A stretch of DNA of 64,000 bases from positions 1-64,000 of the forward strand of contig CAYPFO010000006.1 of the NCBI GenBank assembly GCA_964410065.1. The letters run 5' to 3'. Each line of letters starts with the position of its first letter. The stretch's first letter is position 1. Positions 51,551 through 59,186 of this stretch are shown here, piece after piece. The DNA comes from Serpens sp964410065 (GTDB lineage: Bacteria > Pseudomonadota > Gammaproteobacteria > Pseudomonadales > Pseudomonadaceae). Below the pieces are notes generated by a model. It did no database searches. It worked only from the letters and a program-made list of their open reading frames with translations, and was not told the origin of the DNA. The translations under genes and the position numbers were made by a program.

Positions 51551-52362
51551 GCAGAAACCACGCCAAGGCGCTGCATCACCTGCTGCGCAACCGCCTGCCG
51601 GTGGTGCCTTACACCGTAACCTGGCAGGCCATACACCGAGCGTTCGAGCTGGGTCAGGTCGAGCGTCGGCGTCTGCATTTCAGCCCACAGGATCACGAGC
51701 AGCTGCGCGAGGAAGCCAGACGGCATTTCGGCTGGGACCTGATCGAGCCGCTGCCGGGCGAGGACCGCATCCAGGCGGCGGCCCATGCCATCGATGAAAA
51801 GCTTGCGCCGCAAAGGCCCGACGACGGCTTCGTCTTGGCCAAGGGCGTTCTCCCATCACCCCTGCCTGCTCTGCCGGCCGGATGCGCATTGCGTGTTTCG
51901 CTGGAGCAATTGGAGGTAGCGGCTATTCGCAGCGTGCTGGTGATCGAGAACCTGGACTGCTTTGATCAGATCCACCGTCTCGCGCTGCCCGACGAGCTCG
52001 ACGCTTCGCTGGTGCTTTACCGCGGCCATGGTGCGGCCACACGAGGCACGCGGCAGTTGCTGCAAAGTCTGCCCGTTTCGGTTCTAGTTACTGTATTTCC
52101 GGATTTCGACCCAGCCGGGCTGGCAATCGCCGCAACCCTGGCGGGCGCCAGCCGGGTGCTGGTACCGCAGCTCACGCCCGACCTGCTGGCCAAGGGCAAC
52201 CGCGATCATTTCCAGAAGCAGCACCTGCAGGCCAGGCATCTGGACAGTATCAATCTGGGTGACTGGCAAGCGGTGTGGAAGGAGATGAAACAAGCCGGCG
52301 TCAGTATCAAACAGCAGCATATGCTGGCGCAGAGCGTGCCGTTGCGTTGTATCGCACGCTGA
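51535..52362 (+). CDS. Toprim-domain nuclease (MksG/JetD-like)
   Basis: A 275-residue protein whose C-terminal half has the Toprim pattern: Glu138 in LVIENLDCF, a YRGHG strand turn near 162-166, and the DxD pair in VFPDFDPAG (Asp190, Asp192). These are the metal ligands of topoisomerase/Spo11-type nicking-cleaving domains. The N-terminal 100 residues look like a DNA-binding wing. JetD and MksG proteins of this kind cleave plasmid DNA captured by the partner SMC. The start is a GTG at 51535 inside the previous gene, implying translational coupling; no clear ribosome site. Confidence 0.82.
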   Translation: MSVRLGRNHAKALHHLLRNRLPVVPYTVTWQAIHRAFELGQVERRRLHFSPQDHEQLREEARRHFGWDLIEPLPGEDRIQAAAHAIDEKLAPQRPDDGFVLAKGVLPSPLPALPAGCALRVSLEQLEVAAIRSVLVIENLDCFDQIHRLALPDELDASLVLYRGHGAATRGTRQLLQSLPVSVLVTVFPDFDPAGLAIAATLAGASRVLVPQLTPDLLAKGNRDHFQKQHLQARHLDSINLGDWQAVWKEMKQAGVSIKQQHMLAQSVPLRCIAR

Positions 52363-52376
52363 TAGGCGAGGCTTTT

Positions 52377-52478
52377 GTGGGGGCCGGGTTTATCCCGGCC
52401 AGCGGAGCTGATCGAAGCGAAGCGACCCTACCTACCCTGCCCCACCTGCGTCAGCCGGGATAAACCCGGCCCTACAGG
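52377..52478. repeat. REP palindrome pair (BIME-like) after the SMC operon
   Basis: GGGCCGGGTTTATCCCGGCC (about 52381-52400) and the inverted CCGGGATAAACCCGGCCC (about 52455-52472) flank a 55-base spacer. It is a second copy of the arrangement at 343-437, here only 15 bp after the nuclease stop. Confidence 0.78.
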
Positions 52479-52558
52479 TTGGTTTGCGGCCTCCATTTGC
52501 CGGTCGCCAGAACACCCGGCATGCCCTGAAACGACGTCCTGGCGACACAGTCAACACG

Positions 52559-52590
52559 AAAAAGGCGCCCAGTTGGGCCGCCTTTTTTTC
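52559..52590. terminator. Terminator between SMC operon and thrH
   Basis: AAGGCGCCCA (52562-52571) pairs with TGGGCCGCCTT (52574-52584, one bulged C) and ends in TTTTTTTC. A-residues precede it on the other strand, so it may serve thrH as well. Confidence 0.82.
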
Positions 52591-52600
52591 ACGCTGGCGC

Positions 52601-53218
52601 TTACAGGCTCAGCGGTCGGTTCGACGCCTTGAGGAATTGCTGTTTCAGGTCCTCAAAGGTATGCACCGCCGGGAATTGCGGGAACTCGCGGATCACGTTG
52701 TCCGGCGCATGGAACAGGATACCGGCGTGCGCTTCGGACAGCATGGTGGTGTCGTTATACGAATCACCGGCCGCGATCACGCGGTAGTACAGGCTCTTGA
52801 GAGCCACAACGGACTGGCGCTTCGGATCCTTCTGGCGCAGCTCATAACCCACCACGCGGTCGGTCTCGTCGACCACCAGTTTGTGACACAGCAGGGTCGG
52901 GAAACCCAACTGGCGCATCAGAGGTTGCGAAAACTCATAGAAGGTATCGGAGAGGATCACCACCTGGAAGCGCTCACGCAGCCAGTTGATGAACTCCACC
53001 GCGCCGTCCAGCGGCTTGAGCGTGGCGATCACTTCCTGAATATCACCGAGCTTCAGGCCGTGCTCGTCGAGGATGCGCAAACGCTGCTTCATCAGCACGT
53101 CGTAGTCGGGAATATCCCGCGTCGTGGCCTTGAGCGCATCGATACCAGTTTTTTCCGCGAAGGCAATCCAGATTTCTGGTACCAACACGCCTTCCAGGTC
53201 GAGACAGGCAATCTCCAC
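52601..53218 (-). CDS. thrH: ThrH, phosphoserine phosphatase/homoserine phosphotransferase
   Basis: A 205-residue HAD-superfamily enzyme; ThrH of P. aeruginosa dephosphorylates phosphoserine and can phosphorylate homoserine. HAD motif I is DLEGVLV (Asp7, Glu9 instead of the usual second Asp, typical of ThrH). Motif II is ILSDT, the lysine lies in QKDPKR and motif III is AAGDSYNDTTM. The start is GTG with TAGGAG upstream. Confidence 0.93.
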   Translation of the reverse strand: MEIACLDLEGVLVPEIWIAFAEKTGIDALKATTRDIPDYDVLMKQRLRILDEHGLKLGDIQEVIATLKPLDGAVEFINWLRERFQVVILSDTFYEFSQPLMRQLGFPTLLCHKLVVDETDRVVGYELRQKDPKRQSVVALKSLYYRVIAAGDSYNDTTMLSEAHAGILFHAPDNVIREFPQFPAVHTFEDLKQQFLKASNRPLSL

Positions 53219-53405
53219 GAGCTACTCCTAAGCGAGGTTTTGAAATGAAGGCGGCACTCTAGCTGCTCGCCCTACCCCGTGCAATGCCACCTCTTATAAC
53301 CAGATGAGACAAATTCACGCTTCTTGGTTATTTATGGGCACCGCCAAGGGTTTGTTAGGATGCCGCCGCAGAGCGCGTCCAGCGCCATGATCATGAGGAA
53401 GCCGG

Positions 53406-54143
53406 ATGAGTCACCCTTTCAATGTCGCCGAATTGGCGGCGCTGTATGCCGAACGTTCGCCCCAGGACATTCTCAAACTCGCCTTTGAGCATTTTGGCGA
53501 CGACCTTTGGCTATCCTTCAGCGGCGCGGAGGATGTCGTGCTGGTGGACATGGCCTGGAAGCTCAACAAGAACGTCAAAGTCTTCAGCCTGGATACCGGA
53601 CGCCTGCATGCGGAAACCTACCGGTTCATCGAACGGGTGCGCGAGCATTACGGCCTCCCTATCGAACTCCTTTCCCCCGACTCGCGCCTGCTGGAACCGC
53701 TGGTCAAGGAAAAAGGGCTGTTCAGCTTCTACAAGGACGGTCACGGTGAATGCTGTGGCATCCGCAAGATCGAACCGCTGCGCCGCAAACTGGCCACAGT
53801 GAATGCGTGGGCGACAGGCCAGCGTCGTGATCAAAGCCCGGGGACACGCAGCCAGTTAGCAGTGCTGGAGGTGGACAGCGCCTTCTCTACACCAGAACGG
53901 TCGTTGTATAAATTCAACCCGCTGGCGCAAATGAGCAGCGAAGAGGTCTGGGGTTATATCCGCATGCTGGAGGTTCCCTACAACCCCTTGCATGAGCGCG
54001 GTTTCATCAGCATTGGCTGCGAACCCTGCACCCGCCCTGTCCTGCCCAATCAACATGAGCGTGAAGGTCGTTGGTGGTGGGAAGAAGCCACCCACAAGGA
54101 ATGCGGGCTGCATGCCGGAAATCTGATAGCCAGGGAGTCGTGA
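53406..54143 (+). CDS. cysH: CysH, adenylyl-sulfate (APS) reductase
   Basis: A 245-residue enzyme reducing activated sulfate to sulfite. The P-loop-like LSFSGAEDVVLVDMA, the cluster cysteines CCGIRKIEPL and CEPCTRP, and the C-terminal catalytic ECGLH are all present. The CC...CxxC pattern means a [4Fe-4S] enzyme using APS, as in pseudomonads, rather than the cluster-free PAPS reductase of E. coli. It is convergent with cysB, its likely activator. Confidence 0.94.
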   Translation: MSHPFNVAELAALYAERSPQDILKLAFEHFGDDLWLSFSGAEDVVLVDMAWKLNKNVKVFSLDTGRLHAETYRFIERVREHYGLPIELLSPDSRLLEPLVKEKGLFSFYKDGHGECCGIRKIEPLRRKLATVNAWATGQRRDQSPGTRSQLAVLEVDSAFSTPERSLYKFNPLAQMSSEEVWGYIRMLEVPYNPLHERGFISIGCEPCTRPVLPNQHEREGRWWWEEATHKECGLHAGNLIARES

Positions 54144-54181
54144 AGGGAACGCGAGCTGAATCGATTAGCCTGGCGCGACGC

Positions 54182-54210
54182 GGTGGAAAACCAATGCCTG
54201 GTTTTCCACC
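54182..54210. terminator. Perfect 12-bp hairpin between cysH and cysB
   Basis: GGTGGAAAACCA (54182-54193), loop ATGCC, TGGTTTTCCACC (54199-54210). It lies between convergent genes and can fold from either strand; the external T-runs are short. Confidence 0.7.
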
Positions 54211-54237
54211 ATTTCGACTGAAAAGCCTACAGACGAC

Positions 54238-55212
54238 TCAATGGGTCGGCAGCTCGACCTTCTCGAACAGCTCATCCATTTCGGCCTTGTTACGGCACTG
54301 CACGGCCTTGGCCACCACATCGCGATTGAGGTGGGGCGCGAATTGCTCGACAAAATCGTACATGAAGCCGCGCATGAAGGTGCCCCGGCGAAAGCCTATC
54401 TTGGTAACGCTGGACTCGAACAGCTCACTGGCGTCGAGCACCACCAGATCCGGATCCAGCTGTTCATCCACAGCCATTTTCGCCACGATGCCCACCCCCA
54501 GCCCCAGGCGCACATAGGTCTTGATCACGTCAGCATCGGCTGCGGTAAACACGACCTTGGGATTCAGGCCGCGGCGGCTGAAGGCCTCATCCAGCTTCGA
54601 GCGTCCGGTAAAGCCGAACACATAGGTCACGATGGGATATTCGGCCAAGGCCTCAAGAGTCAGCTTCGGCACTTTGCACAGAGGATGCCCTTTGGGCACC
54701 ACCACGCAGCGGTTCCAGCGATAGCAAGGCATCATGATCAGATCGCCGAACAATTCCAGACCTTCCGTGGCAATTGCGAAATCCACGGTGCCATCGGCTG
54801 CCATTTCCGCGATTTGAGTCGGCGAACCCTGATGCATGTGCAGTGCAACATCCGGGTATTGCTTGATAAACCCACTGATGACCGGCGGCAGCGCGTAACG
54901 GGCCTGGGTATGCGTAGTGGCCAGCGAGAGCACACCCTTCTTCTCGTTGGAGAATTCCTGAGCAATCTGCTTGATATTCTCAACCTTGCGCAGAATCTCC
55001 CCGGCGGTATGAATGATGCTTTCCCCCGCGGGCGTCACGCGCGTCAGGTGCTTGCCGCTACGGGCGAATACTTCCAGCCCCAACTCGTCTTCCAGTAGAC
55101 GGATCTGCTTGCTGATTCCCGGCTGCGACGTATACAGACTCTTGGCGGTAGCCGACACGTTCAGATCATGGTGTGCCACCTCCCAGATGTAACGCAGTTG
55201 CTGAAGCTTCAT
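54238..55212 (-). CDS. cysB: CysB, LysR-type regulator of cysteine biosynthesis
   Basis: A 324-residue LysR-family factor that activates sulfate assimilation when N-acetylserine is present. The N-terminal helix-turn-helix reads LQQLRYIWEVAHHDLNVSATA with SLYTSQPGISKQIRLLEDELG. The effector domain has the CysB-specific LATTHTQARYALPPVI and VTYVFGFTGRSKLD. GAGGATCTGCC precedes the ATG. Confidence 0.96.
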   Translation of the reverse strand: MKLQQLRYIWEVAHHDLNVSATAKSLYTSQPGISKQIRLLEDELGLEVFARSGKHLTRVTPAGESIIHTAGEILRKVENIKQIAQEFSNEKKGVLSLATTHTQARYALPPVISGFIKQYPDVALHMHQGSPTQIAEMAADGTVDFAIATEGLELFGDLIMMPCYRWNRCVVVPKGHPLCKVPKLTLEALAEYPIVTYVFGFTGRSKLDEAFSRRGLNPKVVFTAADADVIKTYVRLGLGVGIVAKMAVDEQLDPDLVVLDASELFESSVTKIGFRRGTFMRGFMYDFVEQFAPHLNRDVVAKAVQCRNKAEMDELFEKVELPTH

Positions 55213-55634
55213 GGCAGATCCTCAATGGTGCGGTGGCAATTCTTATAACCATATTAATCCAATCAGGCAAAAAACAAACAACAACAAGCATTAAAAACCA
55301 GCAAGACTTCTCATTGCCGACCGGGCAGCACGGCGCGAAACCAGCGGAGAAATCACAAGCGCTGCGCGCGCACCACTGACGACCTTGGATAACGGGTATG
55401 GAGTGCTGCGTGACGAGAAAATTGCGGTGCGCGGACAACGCGCGAGGCAACCGGGCAAGGAAGCCCGAGCGACATTGGTTCCGAACAGAGACGGCGGCCA
55501 AACACGGCTTTCACCAAGCCGCCCCATTGTCGAGCCCGCAGATAACGCGTTAAGGTTGCCCACCCCTCACCATGCCCTTCCTGCTGTGCACGCCGCAAGG
55601 GGATGCCTGACCCCCGACCTGACGAGTAACACCG
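55213..55634. other. cysB to DAHP-synthase intergenic region
   Basis: About 420 bases between divergent genes. The cysB side (55230-55310) is A+T rich and should hold its promoter. The rest is GC-rich with no convincing reading frame, RNA fold or repeat. Confidence 0.5.
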
Positions 55635-56711
55635 ATGGCAGATTTACCGATCAATGACCTGAACGTTGCCTCCAACGAAGCCCTGATCACGCCGGAGCAA
55701 CTGAAGCACCAAATGCCCCTCACCGAAGCAGCCCGCCACACCGTGACACACGGTCGCCAGGTGATTCGGGACATTCTTGATGGCAAGGATCATCGCCTCT
55801 TCATCGTGATTGGTCCGTGCTCGATCCATGACCTTAAAGCAGCCCATGAATACGCCGAGCGCCTCAAGGTGCTAGCCGAACAGGTATCCGACACGCTGTT
55901 CCTGGTCATGCGCGTCTATTTTGAGAAGCCGCGGACCACGGTAGGCTGGAAGGGCCTGATCAACGACCCTTACCTGGATGATTCCTTCAAAATCCAGGAC
56001 GGCCTCAGCATTGGTCGCCAATTGCTGCTCGACCTGGCCGACATGGGCCTGCCAGCCGCCACCGAAGCCCTGGATCCCATCTCGCCGCAATACCTGCAGG
56101 ATTTGATCAGTTGGGCCGCCATCGGCGCGCGGACCACCGAATCCCAGACGCACCGGGAGATGGCTTCTGGTCTTTCTTCCTCCGTGGGTTTCAAGAACGG
56201 TACGGATGGCGGCCTGGCCGTGGCCATCAATGCTCTGCAATCCGTTTCCCGCCCGCATCGCTTCCTGGGTATCAACCAGCAAGGCGCCGTGTCCATCGTC
56301 ACGACCAAGGGCAACACCTACGGCCACGTCGTGCTGCGTGGCGGTAACGGCAAACCCAACTATGACTCGGTGAGCGTCGCGGTCTGCGAACAAGAGCTGG
56401 CCAAAGCCGGCATCACGCCCAACATCATGGTCGACTGCAGTCACGCCAACTCCAACAAAGACCCTGGCCTGCAACCGCTGGTCATGGATAACGTTGCCAA
56501 TCAGATTCTGGAGGGCAACACGTCCATCATCGGCTTGATGGTCGAAAGCCACCTTGGTTGGGGCAGCCAGTCAATTCCCAAGGATCTCGACCAACTCCAG
56601 TATGGCGTCTCGATCACCGACGCCTGTATCGATTGGCAGGCGACTGAAAAAGCCGTGCTTAGCATGCATGAGAAGCTGAAGGATATTCTGCCCGAGCGCC
56701 GCAAGCGCTGA
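55635..56711 (+). CDS. 3-deoxy-7-phosphoheptulonate (DAHP) synthase, class I
   Basis: A 358-residue enzyme joining PEP and erythrose 4-phosphate, the first step of the shikimate pathway. Type I-alpha motifs are VIGPCSIHD near 58-66, EKPRTTVGWKGL near 97-108 and NIMVDCSHANSNKD near 266-279. The tail KLKDILPERRKR is typical of pseudomonad AroF/AroG paralogues. Which aromatic amino acid inhibits it cannot be read from the sequence. The ribosome site is weak (GAGTAACACCG). Confidence 0.94.
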   Translation: MADLPINDLNVASNEALITPEQLKHQMPLTEAARHTVTHGRQVIRDILDGKDHRLFIVIGPCSIHDLKAAHEYAERLKVLAEQVSDTLFLVMRVYFEKPRTTVGWKGLINDPYLDDSFKIQDGLSIGRQLLLDLADMGLPAATEALDPISPQYLQDLISWAAIGARTTESQTHREMASGLSSSVGFKNGTDGGLAVAINALQSVSRPHRFLGINQQGAVSIVTTKGNTYGHVVLRGGNGKPNYDSVSVAVCEQELAKAGITPNIMVDCSHANSNKDPGLQPLVMDNVANQILEGNTSIIGLMVESHLGWGSQSIPKDLDQLQYGVSITDACIDWQATEKAVLSMHEKLKDILPERRKR

Positions 56712-56723
56712 GACTGCAAAACG

Positions 56724-56757
56724 AAAAAGCCGGGCATTGGCACTGCCCGGCTTTTTT
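56724..56757. terminator. Terminator after DAHP synthase
   Basis: AAAAAGCCGGGCA, loop TTGGCAC, TGCCCGGCTTTTTTA: a strong bidirectional hairpin between convergent genes. Confidence 0.92.
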
Positions 56758-56762
56758 ATGCC

Positions 56763-57035
56763 TCACTGTTTGCCACGTTCTCGCCGCTCCATATAGCGTT
56801 CTACATAGGAGCATGAAGGGATCACCGAGTAGCCCATGCTCTCGGCATACTGCAAGGCATGCTCGGTCAGGGCTGCGGCAATGCCCTTGCCGCGCAAGGC
56901 ATTGGGCACGTAGGTGCGGTAAATATCCAGCGTTTGCTGACCCAGGTCCATATACGCCAAATAGGCGTGGTGGCCTTCCACGGTCGCCTCGAATTGATGA
57001 CCGGCCACGTCATGATGGATAGCTAGCTCGTTCAT
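56763..57035 (-). CDS. Small GNAT-type N-acetyltransferase (YjdJ/NATD1-like)
   Basis: A 90-residue minimal acetyltransferase. It has the acetyl-CoA loop VPNALRGKGIAAALTEHALQYA and the end SVIPSCSYVERYMERR, both typical of the short GCN5-related group (DUF4442-free, YidJ/YjdJ style). The start at 57035 matches the family opening (NELAIHHD); codons upstream are not conserved-looking. Substrate unknown. Confidence 0.85.
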   Translation of the reverse strand: MNELAIHHDVAGHQFEATVEGHHAYLAYMDLGQQTLDIYRTYVPNALRGKGIAAALTEHALQYAESMGYSVIPSCSYVERYMERRERGKQ

Positions 57036-57390
57036 GTGATTCCTCGTCAGGCCGAATCGATTGCTGTGCAACACAAACCTACCTGCCAACTGCATAAAAA
57101 TGTCCTGCCAGGCATTCCTGGCCTGCACACTTTACACCCCCTGACTCTGCAGCCAAAGCATACAACGCACACACTAGTTTACGCATAAGGGGCGAAGACA
57201 ATAACCTCTTAAAAAAGTTCAACCAATTCAAAACTATTTAATTAGCTTTAATTCGTCACCCCATGGAACCTTCCAAAAAATAAAAGTTCAACATCAGCTT
57301 ACCCATTAAGGGCGAATCCAAACTTTACGCTTAACTCTGTTAAATCCCCAGCAGAAGAATAAAAAAACCATCCAACTTGCACCCCATCCG
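57036..57390. other. A+T-rich region upstream of oprI with repeated motifs
   Basis: From about 57140 the base composition falls well below the window average. Two similar blocks occur: TTTACGCATAAGGGGCGAA (57178-57196) and CTTACCCATTAAGGGCGAA (57298-57316). Each is accompanied by AAAAGTTCAAC. They may be binding sites or the trace of a duplication upstream of the very highly expressed oprI. No gene is evident. Confidence 0.45.
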
Positions 57391-57418
57391 TTTACTTACT
57401 AAAAGTTACAGGTACTAT
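57391..57418 (+). promoter_or_regulatory. Probable oprI promoter
   Basis: TTTACT (57391-57396), 16 bases, TACTAT (57413-57418) is a reasonable sigma-70 promoter. It places the transcript start near 57424 and leaves a leader of about 60 nt. Confidence 0.45.
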
Positions 57419-57429
57419 GTACGCCGCTG

Positions 57430-57449
57430 ATTTCCCATCAACGGGAAAT
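57430..57449 (+). other. 5' leader hairpin of oprI mRNA
   Basis: ATTTCCC, loop ATCAAC, GGGAAAT makes a seven-pair stem near the predicted 5' end of the transcript. A 5'-terminal stem would shield the mRNA from RNase E and help the long-lived message expected for a major lipoprotein; this role is inferred. Confidence 0.5.
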
Positions 57450-57482
57450 TGCACTAAAGAAAGTCCAAAGAAGGGGAACACG

Positions 57483-57734
57483 ATGAACAACGTTCTGAAA
57501 TTCTCTGCTCTGGCCATGGCCGCAGTTCTGGCTACCGGTTGCAGCAGCATGTCCCAGGAATCCGAAGCACGCCTGACCGCCAGCGAAGATGCCGCCGCTC
57601 GCGCTCAAGCTCGTGCCGATGAAGCCTACCGCTTGGCTGATGAAGCCATGGCCGCTGCGCAAAAAGCACAGCAGACTGCAGACGAGGCCAACGAACGCGC
57701 CCTGCGTATGCTGGAGCGCGCTAGCCGCAAGTAG
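57483..57734 (+). CDS. oprI: OprI, major outer-membrane lipoprotein (Lpp-like)
   Basis: An 83-residue lipoprotein, the Pseudomonas counterpart of Braun lipoprotein. The signal MNNVLKFSALAMAAVLATGC ends in a lipobox (LATGC) with Cys20 as the lipidated residue. The rest is an alanine-rich heptad coiled coil (ARAQARADEAYRLADEA), ending in Arg-Lys; the terminal Lys can be joined to peptidoglycan. AAGGGGAACACG is a strong ribosome site. A strong terminator follows. Confidence 0.96.
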   Translation: MNNVLKFSALAMAAVLATGCSSMSQESEARLTASEDAAARAQARADEAYRLADEAMAAAQKAQQTADEANERALRMLERASRK

Positions 57735-57754
57735 TAGCCCGGCATCGGACTATC

Positions 57755-57785
57755 AAGCCGACCCTATCAGGGTCGGCTTTTTTAT
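57755..57785. terminator. Terminator after oprI
   Basis: AAGCCGACCCT, loop ATC, AGGGTCGGCTT then TTTTTATT: an eleven-pair stem, also usable by the convergent transpeptidase gene. Confidence 0.93.
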
Positions 57786-57825
57786 TAATGGCTTAGTTCA
57801 ATACGTCGTAACAAGCGCACCCGGA

Positions 57826-58782
57826 TCAGCGGGGAGCGACCTCGGCAGCCAGCACTTCATTCCTTGCCGCAATCTCGATCGGCAATCCATCTTCCGCCGC
57901 AATTATTTCGCGCAACATTTCCCAGTCCAACTGCAGATTCTGCAACTCGTCCCAGCGCAGCAAGGTATTGATCACCTTGGCATGTTTGTCCACGACGGAT
58001 AGTTTTCCGTCTTTGCCTTCCAGTGGCGCATGCACTTCAAGGTAGTACTTATTACCGCTAACCCCCACCTTGTAAGGCTGATCGATAATGCGCACCGGAG
58101 TGCCGACCGAAGCCATCGCCGCCAACTCCAGAACATTGGGATTGAGCATGCGGAAGCAGCCATGACTGACTCGCATGCCAATGCCGAATTTCTTGTTCGA
58201 GCCATGAATCAGATAACCCGGTAACGCCAAGGTCATCTTGTAGGGCCCCAAGGGATTATCGGGACCCGCCGGGACAACGCTTGGCAGCGGATCACCTTCA
58301 GCGGCATGCTCGTCGCGTATCGACTTGGGCGGGTACCAGGCTGGATTGGGTATTTTGGCCGTGATGCGGGTTTCCGACACGGGTGACGACCAGCCCTCAC
58401 GACCAATTCCGAGAGGATAGGTGTGCACGACAGCCTGCCCTTTCGGGTAGTAATAAAGACGGTATTCGGCCAGGTTGATCACAATCCCTTCACGCGGACC
58501 CGGCGGCAGGATGAAGCGGGTCGGTAGAATAATCTCGGCGCCCTCGCCAGGGAGCCAGGGATCCACCCCAGGATTGGCGGCAACCATTTCCAGGTAGCCT
58601 AAGTCGTTACTCTCGGCAATTGCGGCAAAGGTATCTTCGTAACGCGCCTTGATAACCTGAACCTGCCCTACCACGTCCTCATCGGGAGGCGGCAGAGGAA
58701 ACTCCATGGCATGGACTGCGCCAGTGCTCACCAAAGCCATCAATGAAAGACTGCGAAAGACCCTGGAAGCACACGCGAACAT
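57826..58782 (-). CDS. L,D-transpeptidase (YkuD/ErfK family)
   Basis: A 318-residue periplasmic enzyme. A signal peptide (SLSLMALVSTGAVHA) precedes a LysM-like segment (YEDTFAAIAESNDLGYLEMVAANPGV). The YkuD domain follows with the catalytic box HGSNKKFGIGMRVSHGCFRM (His, then Ser-His-Gly-Cys). Such enzymes form 3-3 cross-links or attach Lpp-type lipoproteins to peptidoglycan. The adjacent oprI gene makes OprI anchoring an attractive role, unproven here. The start is the ATG at 58782 after AAGGATACAGTCC. Confidence 0.92.
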   Translation of the reverse strand: MFACASRVFRSLSLMALVSTGAVHAMEFPLPPPDEDVVGQVQVIKARYEDTFAAIAESNDLGYLEMVAANPGVDPWLPGEGAEIILPTRFILPPGPREGIVINLAEYRLYYYPKGQAVVHTYPLGIGREGWSSPVSETRITAKIPNPAWYPPKSIRDEHAAEGDPLPSVVPAGPDNPLGPYKMTLALPGYLIHGSNKKFGIGMRVSHGCFRMLNPNVLELAAMASVGTPVRIIDQPYKVGVSGNKYYLEVHAPLEGKDGKLSVVDKHAKVINTLLRWDELQNLQLDWEMLREIIAAEDGLPIEIAARNEVLAAEVAPR

Positions 58783-58836
58783 CCGGACTGTATCCTTGAG
58801 TGACAAATTGAAGGCCGGTTTACAAGACCGGCTATG

Positions 58837-59118
58837 TCAGACCTCAAAACCGGAAAATCGTTCACCCCGTCGATGTGCTTCAAGCATAGCCTGACAAACT
58901 GGACACAGCCGCGAATCACGCAGCAATTCCCGGCTTAACGAACGCCAGCGCGGCTGGGCCGGCAGTAGACCGCCGCACAAGGTGCGATCCACATGCCCCG
59001 CCAATTCCAGCTGCCGCTTGATCAGGTGCAGGCGCACCTCGCGGCAGGCGAACAGATCCAACTGCTCGTCTGGCTCGATCAATTTATAGGCATACAGGGA
59101 CCAGGCACGGCGTGGCAT
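58837..59118 (-). CDS. Small Cys-containing protein of unknown function
   Basis: A 93-residue basic protein starting MPRRAWSLYAYKLIEPDEQL, with GGAG six bases upstream. Cysteines occur in FACREV, TLCGGL and a CPVC knuckle near the end, so a metal site is possible but not demonstrated. It lies between the transpeptidase and tesA in the same direction. I do not recognise a family beyond its conserved position in pseudomonads. Confidence 0.6.
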   Translation of the reverse strand: MPRRAWSLYAYKLIEPDEQLDLFACREVRLHLIKRQLELAGHVDRTLCGGLLPAQPRWRSLSRELLRDSRLCPVCQAMLEAHRRGERFSGFEV

Positions 59119-59186
59119 GTTGGGCTCCATGAGGGGGCAGCAACATTAGCCGAAAGCCGGGGCGCGGAAAAGCCTCTGGAGCCCCT

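Noticed and set aside
55385..55657. Possible 90-residue protein upstream of the DAHP synthase
   Set aside because: It overlaps the synthase start, has no ribosome site and has a biased Arg/Pro-rich composition.
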